From contig PUQB01000450.1 in the NCBI GenBank assembly GCA_003024785.1, positions 124,001-188,000 of the forward strand: DNA of 64,000 nt, in the 5' to 3' direction. A model generated the notes under the pieces. That model had not been told where the DNA came from. It worked only from the letters and a program-made list of their open reading frames with translations, and did not search any database. This document shows positions 54,358-64,000 of this stretch, one piece after another. The position numbers and the translations under genes were made by a program. This DNA comes from Selaginella tamariscina (taxonomy: Eukaryota > Streptophyta > Lycopodiopsida > Selaginellales > Selaginellaceae). Numbering within the stretch: the stretch's first letter is position 1; the number at the start of each line of letters is the position of its first letter.

Positions 54358-55465
54358 AAAAATGCTAGATATTATATATACACACATAAATGAGAGAGAG
54401 AGAGAGAGATGTTTTAATGTGCCTGTTGGTATGTCTAGCACTTCCATTTCCATTTTGACCATGTGATATTTGCCTGGTTCCCAAGCCATGGGTATCTGCT
54501 CGAAGCTCCTCAAGAAGAGCTTTATGCTCCACATATAGAATAGATTCAAGACAGCTGCATATTTAAAAAAAGTCACACACACACCACACACACACACACA
54601 CACCCAGATAGATAGATAGAGAGAGAGAGAGATGTATGTATGTATGTATGTTTGACGTTTCATGATGTGTGTGTGCGTGAGCGCGTGAATTTATTCATTT
54701 ATATAAAGATGCAACATATATACATATTATCATGTATTTTCACTATCAAAATAAGCTGTTTAGCATCGATTGAGATTGTATTTTGAAAATCTAACAGTGT
54801 AATTATTGTCATAATTTATTATATAATTAAACCGTATAATTTAATTATTCTTATACACTCAATGTACGCTTACACTTACTGGTGTCTAGTATTTATTTAT
54901 ATGCAAAGATACATACATACATATATACATGTTATTATGTTATAATTCATATAATATCATATATGAATACATAGAAGAAATTATTCTATTAGATTACATA
55001 ATGTATATCCTGACATAAATAGTCATTTTTATAGGATAATCATTTATATTCACGTTTTCTGTACAATTATGATATAGTATATACATCAAAACATTGAAAA
55101 AAATACAATGATTAGGACCAGAAAAGCATTATGTTTTAGTATATTGATATTTTAATTTACACACACACACACACACACACTTACGAACAAATGGTAGAAA
55201 AATTAGAGGTATCTTCCGTAGAATCAAAGTGTTTAGAGAGTCTATCCACAAGAGCAACTTTAGGAACTCGAATATACTTCTGCCTCGTAACTGGGATTTT
55301 GGTTACATGCTGCTCTTGTATATCTTCTTCTAATGGATTAAATAAATCCCATTTTTTATTTAAATTATTATTTTCTTGATATTTTAGCGAATTCTGATTA
55401 TTTGTAAGCTTTGAAGAACAGTTAATCGATTTTCTATAGATATTACTATATGAAATGGTAGCCAT
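51723..55465 (-). CDS. DUF3754 / TMEM143-like membrane protein, about 14 exons
   Basis: Function is not established; TMEM143-like proteins are membrane proteins placed in mitochondria in animals, and plants have several DUF3754 genes. Exons (transcript order): 55185-55465, about 54,470-54,554, 54102-54272, 53736-53851, 53327-about 53,615, 53043-53171, 52855-52983, 52726-52770, 52583-52662, 52403-52499, 52228-52317, 52112-52165, 51970-52035, 51723-51875. Family blocks: 'YVEHKALLEELRAD', 'NSDYLLTLPIDVDW', 'RRGYTTEKQEGFLFGAKLDY', 'PSYITRVSMRDIWLP', two membrane helices ('LATLAGLLAFLV' and 'IVTTVSLVVFATRVGLGYKQ'), then 'LKQAILLYGLLL' and a final helical domain. The exon at 53,736 has one extra T in a T5 run, and the donor at 53,042 lacks one G; otherwise the frame holds. 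One donor (near 54,470) appears to be GC. Confidence 0.88.
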
Positions 55466-56038
55466 ACCTCGTCAAGCCATTTGATAAGATACACCACAAC
55501 CATAATTTTGAGGTTTTAAACTCAAGGTTTAAGTTATAATTTAAAATGTAGTAACGACGCATGTAACGACACTAGGCAATTGCAACATTAATAAATATTT
55601 TCATAATTCAAAACAATTATAAGATTATTAGGCTGTTAATAATTCGATCTCCACCGTTAAATTTAAATTGAGTTTAGGGCTTACATTAAGTTTTAATGAG
55701 TCAAATTGTTAATAGTTAAAAATAACAAACATTGTAAATAATTTAAATTAATAATCAGTTTCTTTTTATCTTACTAATTTGTTATACTTCCCAACATGTA
55801 ACAAACATAACACATTTAGAAATATTAATAATATTAATTACTTATGATACAACTACTTATATTAAATTTAAGTTATGTATAACAAAATAAAAATCTTATT
55901 TATTAATGTTAAATTGATGATTATATATAGATAGATAGACAGGATATTAAATATATAAACATTAGTAAAAACTGAATATTTTAAAATAATTGATATAAAA
56001 TCATTCGAAACCCTAAAACAGGGGTTTAGGGTTCTTGA
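55466..56038. promoter_or_regulatory. shared divergent promoter of DUF3754 and RAD1
   Basis: 573 bp separate the two start codons on opposite strands. The stretch is AT rich. At 56,008-56,031, just before the RAD1 ATG, 'aaaccctaa' and 'tttaggg' form an inverted pair of telo-boxes. No other element is evident. Confidence 0.6.
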
Positions 56039-57581
56039 ATGGAGGGCCTGGAGCTGCGCTGCGCGCTGGACAACGTGCAAGGCCTGGTCGATTCTCTCAG
56101 CTCTGTGCGATGGAAGAAACAGCAGGTAATTTGCGTGCGTGCGTGTGTGAAATTACATTTTGTTTCAGGATGCGATTTGTGAGATTTCAGAACATGGTCT
56201 GGTGATCATAGTTGAAGAATGGGGCTGTCTTCAAGCCCGTGTGTATTACAGAAAAGATGTCAGTATATATATCTATATGAAAACACACACATACACATAG
56301 CGTGTAAATACATTTTTTGTTGTCAGCTCTTTCTTTCGTACGAGTATAGAGCTGAATCGAGACCCAGATTTGGCGTGAGTCTGGGGCTGCTCGTTGACAC
56401 TCTGAACACATTCACGTCTTCCACAGCAACAACCAATTTGGAACTTTCATATCCGGGATCAGACATGCAACTTCTCCTCAAGTAAGTTTCTTCCATAGTG
56501 TAATATATGTACTTAGTCGAATGTATATGTGATTAAATATATACATGATTTTACTTCGTGTCTTGTTCTAATCACAGACTACAGTAATCGTATTGTATGC
56601 TGTGTGTCCTTTATCGTTCTTAGATAAGTGTTGCATATGGAAGTCTATAACAGTACCAATATCCATATGGTATAGCCTCTCGATGTTGTTAAAGATATAC
56701 ACTTGCAGGTTAAATGATTCGGATAATGCATGTATTTACGCTGAAATTCGTACAAGAGTTACGGACACAATTCCGAGAGATTATAGCTTAGACAGTGGTG
56801 ATGGTACTCGCCTAGCCTTCTTTGCTCTTAAGGTATATCCCATATTTACCGTATCTTAGATATATATACATTCATAACTAGACATTTTACAGTAAATTGA
56901 ATGGAATGCATATGTCTCGTCATAATTAAACTATATAACTGAGTTAATCGATGGTTTAACATGTGTTAGTCTGCTGCACTTAAGGAGGCAATCGATGACT
57001 TAGAGTGGCCTGGTTCGAGTATATCGATTACCATGTGTCCAGATCCTGCCGGTGTCATCTTCAGAGGGGAAGGACATCACGGAGATTTGCAAGTAAGATG
57101 ACGTCGGTTATAATTGTAATAGTTTATGATGTGTGTGTGTGTGCATATAATTCAAGTATTATATAGTCGTTAACTATATTTATATAGTTAGTAATTAACT
57201 GTTTATTTATGTCAGATTGATTTTGTAGTCGATGCCCAATCCGATCTGTTCGTTGCATTTCAATGTGAGAACGAGTTAAGCTACAGGTATTTGATAATAT
57301 AATAATACTCTCTCTCTTTATTGATATTCATTGCTCCTTTTTGAAGCTACAAGTATAAGTTTTTGCGAGCAACTACGGCCAATATTCCGAACTCGGCCAC
57401 CAAGGATAACAGAGGCAGTAAACTAACCATAGGAGGAGGCGGCTTGTTGAAGGTGCAACACCTGATTTCCGTACGCCACGCAAACGCTACACAGCAGCAA
57501 CAGTACGCTGATTCCAATCCCACTCAACATGGACGTGTTTCTTACGTAGAATTCTACCTCTTACCTGATGAAGCCCCATAA
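56039..57581 (+). CDS. RAD1: RAD1 checkpoint clamp subunit (9-1-1 complex), 7 exons
   Basis: RAD1 joins RAD9 and HUS1 in the PCNA-like 9-1-1 ring loaded at damaged DNA to start checkpoint signalling. Exons by eye: 56039-56125, 56169-56258, 56327-56481, 56709-56832, 56970-57092, 57216-57286, 57347-57581. All are GT-AG; the spliced frame (885 nt, 294 residues) is open and close to the usual family length. Family features: N-terminal 'LRCALDNVQGLVDSLSSVRW', 'QDAICEISEHGLVIIVEEWG', 'LQARVYY', 'LSLGLLVDTLN'-like text (here 'VSLGLLVDTLNTF'), 'KEAIDDLEWPGSSISI', 'FRGEGHHGDLQIDF', 'YKYKFLRATT' and C-terminal 'GRVSYVEFYLLPDE'. It is the best-preserved multi-exon gene here. It is convergent with the sHSP gene, 313 bp apart. 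Confidence 0.95.
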
Positions 57582-57894
57582 TGTGTAAGTCTCAAGTTAA
57601 GCAGCACGCGTACGTGTGTACGTCTGTGTGTGTGTGTGTGTATGAGAGAGAGAGAGCGATAGGAGATTTCGTACATTCCACGTGTTGTTGAATTCAATGT
57701 AGACCGTAAATATATACAGTACATCATTGTATAAAAAGGATTATATATTTTATAAGTCTGAAAATATATTTTCAATTAGAAAGTAATTTTATAATTTCCA
57801 TATACACATAGGCAAAATACGCTCGATAATTTCATTGTCAACATAAAACAGCAAAAATTGAAAAAACTAAACTGACTAAGGTATATGAAGGGGT

Positions 57895-59065
57895 TTAAGA
57901 GACTTGAACCTGCGTCACCTTCTTGGCCTCGGGCTTCATCTTCGAGACAATCACAGTGAGCACTCCATTCTTAAGCTCGGCCTTGATCTTCTCCTTGTCC
58001 ACTTCCTTGGGGAGGATCATCCTGGTGCTGTAATTCCTGTTACGGTCTCCGAATATATCCTCTTTACCCTGCTCCGCCTTGTGCTCCCCGCGTATCACCA
58101 GCTCCTAGGAGGTACATTATATATATCACTACTCAAACATTACAGTTAAACACAGACACTATAGCATACACGGGTGTTCTGGATTACGCACATATAGGAT
58201 ATAAGTTCAAAAATAAGACGCAGACAAATATATAGAGATACCTAAACACCACACATAAAGATATATATAACACAAACACAACGTTATTATAAGTGTAGGT
58301 GTATGCATGTTTTTGTGTACCTCGTCTTCAACACTGATGTTGACCTCGGACTTGTCAAGTCCAGGCATATCCACACGCATGTAGAAGGCATCCGGCCTTT
58401 CCACAATGTCCCATGGAGTCCGAACACCTGCACAAACAAAACCATATACATGAGCGTGTGAACACACTATATTCACAAATATTCATACCGCTGCGGAATC
58501 CCCTGTTGTCTAGGCCAGTGTTAGGAGCACCAGGAGCGTCCACAAATCGGTCAACAGTGTCCAGCATCTGCCTCATGCTCCTGTTCGAGCTCACGGGATC
58601 CCACAGATCTGTAAAACATTAACAAATTAGAAGTTCATACATGTCATTTTCAACATACCGCCACCTTTCAACACGAGAATTAAGAAAAAAAAAATTCTCG
58701 AGCTTATAATATACGGCCCACGCATCATACAATTTCATATATTCGTAGATGAAGTGAGCATTTCCATAACCTTCACATAAAGTTATCGTATTTCTGTGTT
58801 TTTCTAACGATACAATATGGTTTTCGCGATTTAACAGTGGTTTTGACACAGATAAGACACTATACATTCACTTACCGAAGATCCCGAAGGGAAGGAAAGG
58901 GGTAACCTCGCGCCTGGGGTTCCTACGCCTCTGATCTTCAGGGGGAGCCTGTGAAGCAACTTGTGCAGCCGCAGTTGCCATTCCTCGATTCTTGACAAGA
59001 AATGAGGAAGAAAACCGAGACCTAATCGAAGAAGCGGCTCTCCTGGACGCGATTCTGCTCGCCAT
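57895..59065 (-). CDS. HSP22: mitochondrial small heat shock protein (HSP20 family), 4 exons
   Basis: An ATP-independent holdase, predicted in the mitochondrial matrix. Exons: 58876-59065, 58489-58608, 58321-58427, 57895-58104; 627 nt, 208 residues, fully open. The first 30 residues are Arg/Ser/Ala rich without acids ('MASRIASRRAASSIRSRFSS'), a presequence. Then come 'DLWDPVSSNRSMRQMLDTVD' and the alpha-crystallin domain: 'TPWDIVERPDAFYMRVDMPG', 'VNISVEDE', 'ELVIRGEH', and the C-terminal 'LKNGVLTVIVSK' with the G-V-L motif. Plant mitochondrial sHSP genes are often one- or two-exon, so three introns is of note. A TATA box and a perfect heat shock element lie upstream, supporting heat induction. 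Confidence 0.95.
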
Positions 59066-59114
59066 TTCGTGATCGAGTGTGGAACAAACACAGATCAATG
59101 CGCCGCCGCAGAGG

Positions 59115-59121
59115 TATATAT
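59115..59121 (-). promoter_or_regulatory. TATA box of the small heat shock gene
   Basis: TATATA, read on the minus strand, lies 50 bp before the ATG and about 90 bp downstream of the heat shock element. The short leader implied is usual for such genes. Confidence 0.65.
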
Positions 59122-59210
59122 GAATGCGCTGCCTCAAGAACAGAAAAATCGCTAAACCTCGCTAAAACCCTCGCCAAAAACCCTCGTTTTTGAAGCCTGT
59201 GAACAGCCTA

Positions 59211-59223
59211 GAATGTTCTAGAA
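59211..59223 (-). promoter_or_regulatory. heat shock element (perfect trimer)
   Basis: 'gaatgttctagaa' fits GAAnnTTCnnGAA exactly, the three-unit binding site for heat shock factors. A further half-site-like 'gaacagcctagaa' overlaps its upstream side (59,201-59,213). It is placed about 146 bp before the ATG and 90 bp before the TATA box. Confidence 0.85.
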
Positions 59224-60439
59224 ATGTATAGATCCACGGTTGATGAGCCGCCACGTGGAAGCATATTTTCCCAGTGGATATTCTAATGGAAATTTGTTGT
59301 CAAAATAATTAGAGAATGATTTTGTTTACGAATTTTTAACTCTAATCTTTTTGAATTTGTTACTTACCGGCGCTGCCTTTAAGATGACAACCAGAACTGG
59401 TAATTATTATTAACTTAAGCATGCATTATAATGTTTAATTAATAACATTGCAACCATTATGATGGCTTAACCTAATTACTTTTTAATGAATACACTTACT
59501 CTCTTATTACTATTTACAATGTCTTTATTACATTTACCATATAGGTAGACTTATATACTCTTACATATATAAAAGAAGAGAATGCTGTATACATTAAGAG
59601 ATTACTGTCTACATATTTCTCAAACCGGCGAGTGATCTCTCTATAATTGTGTTTGAACGTTGAATAAGAGGTACGGTCATAGACACAGAGGGTAGGTTTG
59701 AAGCTATTAGAAAACACATTAAAATCCAGCAATAGATGTAGGAACAACAAGTAGCCTTGGCAGTATGTATAAGTAAGCAAAAAGTAAGAAAGTCTCAATA
59801 AGTCTAGATTCAAATAACAATCTCATAAAGCTTATGGGGCACTTAGCGACAAGAAATAGCATAAAGTAACCGTACAAGCAATCATTCAAGAAATTCCATA
59901 CGGAATATACTTAATACAAAGTAGCAAACCCTTCTATTACGTGGCATCCGTTCTAGTATATATCTTAAAATATATTCAAAGTATATTTTATGGATTTTTC
60001 CCTCCTTTGGATTCAAACCTTGAGACACTCCGTTTAACATATATATTCTGATTCACTCTGTTTAAATTGCAAACCATGTACACTTGAGAACCCAATCTTC
60101 ATATAAAACAGGACAACCCTTTGGAATATATTTTTTAATATAAGACTAACACTTTATCACTCATAACATAATCAAGAATAAATAAATGTCAAGCATTATA
60201 GTGTTGTTGCTGTACCTTCTAAACATAAGATAACTTTATTTACATTTATTTGTGTAACATTAAAAGAATCATATCTAAATATCGACTCCACATTTGTGCA
60301 TATGTTGAAATAAAATGAAAAAAAAAGAGGAACCAACATAAGGAAACAACCATATAAGGAATGAAATAGGGAGACTCTAGTGGATTGATGGATAAAAGAC
60401 ACATAGGCAAATTGAAGGAGGGCAAGTATTGATCTTAAT
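59224..60439. other. spacer, no gene seen
   Basis: No recognisable coding sequence. AT rich, between the heat shock promoter and the third gypsy remnant. Confidence 0.5.
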
Positions 60440-63400
60440 TAGTATAACACTGATTCGCATACTTAGACAACATACACTTAAAAGTACAGTTGAGTTGCTC
60501 AATTAGACCATCAGTTTCTGAGTGTTGTAAAAGATTGTTTTATTCCCAACATAATAATTAGCAAACTTAAAACTTCGATTATAAAATGAGACCTTTAATC
60601 TAAAAGAATGTGATGCCTTAACACCACTTCATGAAACAAGAAATTTACCACATGAGTTACCTTAGTCTCCGGAAAGCCCAAATCTCCATGTACCGTGTCA
60701 AATAGTTTGATAGAACAATAACATATGTATTCCTTGTTGTTGTTGCTAGAAACAGACCAATGAGATCATATGTGACTAACTTAAAAAAATGATAAACTTA
60801 AATAATTGTAAATGACCACTAAGAAGTGGATTGAAAGGTTTCAAATTTAATAGAGATGACATGTTTATTGATAAAAATTATATTGAAGTTGAGGTTAATA
60901 GAACTATGAACATAACTTGTTCAACACTTTGTGAAACTCAAGATGACCAAAGAAAGGGTCATCATAAAAACCATGAGAAAGTGAAGTACATAACACAATA
61001 GGATTATCAACTGAGATAAACACATGTGCTAGTTGGTCTCACAAAATAAAGAAGATTCTCTATCATCATGAACTTTGCAACATGGTTCCCAAAATCAATC
61101 AAAATCTGTAACCAACTTGAGAGCTTTGAGTGCATTTATTATCCATTGATTTCACATTGTGCCAATTTAATTTTGCAAAGATTAGGCATGATTTAAAGAT
61201 GATAATACACCAACAGCAACAAGTGCCCATGACAAAGCATCCACATCTGCCATGGAAGAATAAAGACGATGATGAAATATGAACTGATATTCTGTAATGA
61301 TAATGCTCATCGCATATGCTGACCCATCATATATTTCTTTTTTAACACTGAATGTACTATAATCTGATCACATTGTACTAAGGTCAAAGAACCATGAAAA
61401 TAAGCATGAAACTTGTGGAATGCCCAAACAACCATTAAACATTCCTTGTGTATAGTTGAATAATTGAGTTATTGACCATTGAGGCTTTGGCTAACATATG
61501 TAATAAGATGTCATTGACCTGACTCTAGATCTTTTTACATGAAATCAGCACTCAGACTAATATCTAAAGCATCAGTATGAAGAATAAATGAGCAGAAAAA
61601 AAATCAGGATAATGAAGGAGGAGCATAAGTTAAGAGATGGATAAGAGACTTGAAGGAGGACTGACATTGGGAGGACCATAAGAAAGAAGAGAAATAGAAC
61701 AAAGCATGCAGTGAAACCATTTCATCAGTCAAATATGGAATAAACTACACTAAGTAATCACCTTGCCAAAAAATCTTTAAAGTTTGTAATGTATTTTTAA
61801 AACTAGGAACTCCTTCTTTGCCTGAATCTTTGCTAAATTTGGATGAACACCCTCATAAGAGATAATAACTCAAGGTCTAACGAACTTACACTTTGATAAA
61901 TTTTAACATCAGTTGATATCGCTGCAACTGTAATAAGATCTATTTTACATGAGTCAAATGTTCTTCCCATGTAATAGTTGAATGCACTAGAAGATTGTAC
62001 ACAAATACTCCTACAAACCTTGAATGCATAATTAACTTTTTTAATTTAGACCATGATTTTTGTTATTCATGAATAATAAACCTAATTTTTTATTATATAT
62101 ATTAATAGTTTATATAATAAATTAAAAAGGTATTAATAAATTAAAGAATATAAGATTAATTTATATATTTAATTAATTAAAATAATTACAAATTATTTTA
62201 TAAATTTTTGATTTAAAACCATGGTTTAAGTTAAAATTGTTTTGAATGACTTTGTCCATAAGCCATTAAAACGTTGTTGAAGCATTCATCAAACCAAAAG
62301 ATATCACCGTGAACTCATACAATCCATTAGGTGTTTGAAAAACAGTCTCTATTGCATCTGTTAGATTGAAAGGAACTTACCAATATCTTAAAGTTAAATC
62401 CAATGTTGTGAACTAGTGATTCTTCCTCAATTTATTAATAAGGTAATGGGATAAACTATTTGGCATCGTTGCATTATTTAAAGGCCAAAAATCAATCATA
62501 AAATGACTACCTCATTTACTTTGTCGATGATATGAAGCTCAAAGCCCATGACTCCTTGAGCTAACATATTATGAACAACTTGTGTCATCTCTTGCTTCTC
62601 TTGCAGAGACTACCAATGAATTGAAATCTTTATTGGTGCAGCATCTTTTGTTTCAATGTAGTGTTGATTGTAGTCCTCCAACCACCATTACCTGTTGTAA
62701 ATCTAAGAACCAACAAAGAAGCTTTTCATATCCTTTTGACGACATTCTAAAGATGAATTAGGAGAAAGACCACATCTGCAATAGCTTGAAAAAATGCATG
62801 AACTCCAAATTGTATTATAGATTGTGCTTGTAAATGAGAACAACCAGGAATGAAACCTCCCTATGTTGAAGTTCACATGCACACACTTAGCACACATCTA
62901 ATTAAAATTCAAAATCACATTATACAATTGGGAAGGCATGACCTGAAGAGGCAATGCTTCGAATAAGACCCAACTAAATAAGAGTATAAGAAGAGATGGA
63001 GAAAGACTTGTTGTCTTCGTACAATACTTGAAATGTTTGTTGAGTAGGTTTTACCAAAAAGAGCATTGTGTCACTAAGGAATGTTGAATGGATGAGATGG
63101 CTGACCCAAAATAAAAAAGAATTAATATTGGATGATCACACACAAAATTCAAAGGAGAAGACAACATGTTCCTTCTTGATTGCCCCAACCACACCTTGTA
63201 ACATCACACCACGAAAACAGAGTTGTAAAACCCCATCACATAATCTCTCTATTGCATTGGTGATGGGAATTAGTCTTCCTACTCATTATTAAAAAAAAAG
63301 TAATACATTCATTGTAGGAAATACAACTTCCAGGTTTTGTACCCCTTGACAAGTTGGATGTTGATGATTGGCACACTCAACAACTAAGTGTCCAAATCCC

Positions 63401-63560
63401 TAGCACTCAAAACATTGTATACCACATCTGCATTGTTGACAACATTCACGGCCTCTATAACCGTGACCACATCTTTGCCCTCATCCTCGTCGCATGGGTT
63501 GAAGGGGAACTTAAACATTTACCTCCATGGGTTGTGGATGAGTAGTTGGAGGAAGAGGGG
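60440..63560 (-). mobile_element. third Ty3/gypsy element, decayed, minus strand
   Basis: Read on the minus strand in order: a CX2CX4HX4C knuckle ('CFEC-x-GFGHLVVEC', near 63,350-63,410); reverse transcriptase 'FTTLDLTLRYW' near 62,400 then 'FQTPNGLYEF' and 'FGLMNASTTF' near 62,260-62,345; RNase H 'VSQSLNGQ' then 'NYSTIHKECLMVVWAFHKF' near 61,400-61,500; integrase 'SETDGLIEQLNCTFKCM' near 60,475-60,525. Stop codons and frame changes are frequent, and the catalytic YxDD was not found. No LTRs were identified, so the outer limits are uncertain; the gag side may run past 63,560 to the window end. Confidence 0.85.
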
Positions 63561-64000
63561 TTGGTCCAAACAATCCTAATTAAACATGAGTAATAGAGGA
63601 GGCAAACCATCTTCAAGTGCTTGTGCAATCTAGATTGCATCTTGCAAGGTCGTAAGATAATGTACATGAATAAGTTGTACCAAGCACTTAATAAAATGCC
63701 CTTTCTCAAGTGGTTCTTAAAACGAACTCCAAATTATGTTTTTTGTTGCAACCACAAAACCTTAATGACACGAAGGCATCCGTATGACACTCTAATGCAA
63801 TTGCCAATGAAGATAAAGACAAATCAATCCAAGTGTTGAAACCAAAAAGCAGCAAATCCACGCAAGTAGGGCTGCAACTCACAAAGTTAATGAAGGGTCT
63901 CATTGGTGATGTGCATCCACCATATGTAAGTGCTCAATTCATGCATGTGCATCTTCTATGGTTCCTCATGAGAAAGATTCAAGGCAAAACAAGGATTATA
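63561..64000. other. probable gag-side continuation of the third gypsy element
   Basis: No distinct domain is seen. Position beyond the zinc knuckle on the minus strand makes gag remnant likely. Confidence 0.3.

Overview
The window looks like nuclear DNA of a land plant. It carries a GRF-interacting factor (SNH domain), a DCD-domain N-rich protein, a SERK-like leucine-rich repeat protein, a mitochondrial small heat shock protein and a plant-type DUF3754 protein. These sit among Ty3/gypsy, hAT and PIF/Harbinger-like transposon remnants. Introns are short (tens to a few hundred bases), phases are conserved, and many introns hold long (GT)n, (GA)n, (CT)n, (CA)n and (TA)n tracts. I cannot place it below land plant. 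A small genome-like gene structure and a large coiled-coil gene that might be ciliary would suit a lineage with motile sperm (bryophyte, lycophyte or fern), but that is inference.

Layout. 1-30 kb is repeat rich. It holds an unclassified dispersed repeat (copy A at the left edge, copy B inverted near 20.2-20.9 kb, copy C near 22.2-29.4 kb), a 5'-truncated Ty3/gypsy element (1.8-5.9 kb), a decayed minus-strand hAT element (15.1-17.4 kb), a PIF/Harbinger-like remnant (21.2-21.9 kb) and a whole LTR retrotransposon (23,028-28,691) with 5-bp target duplications, nested inside copy C. Only two genes lie here: peptidyl-tRNA hydrolase 2 (6.6-7.9 kb) and a polytopic membrane protein resembling XK-related proteins (18.2-19.7 kb).

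30.8-59.1 kb is a gene island without recognisable transposons: a seven-beta-strand methyltransferase (minus), a mitochondrial GCD1-like protein (minus), a ~19-exon coiled-coil gene (plus), GIF (minus), a TMEM53/DUF829 hydrolase-like gene (plus), an LRR-only protein (plus), a DCD/NRP protein (minus), a DUF3754/TMEM143-like protein (minus), the RAD1 subunit of the 9-1-1 clamp (plus) and a mitochondrial small heat shock protein (minus) with a perfect heat shock element. 60.4-63.6 kb is a third, decayed gypsy element (minus).

The genes do not form one pathway. Several products are mitochondrial or predicted so (sHSP, GCD1-like, possibly DUF3754), and two gene pairs diverge from short shared promoters (GCD1-like/coiled-coil, 218 bp; DUF3754/RAD1, 573 bp). 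Four genes (PTH2, methyltransferase, RAD1, sHSP) can be spliced by eye to perfectly open frames. Several others break repeatedly by a single base, often in a homopolymer or at an exon|GT junction, which points to assembly indels, real pseudogenisation, or both.
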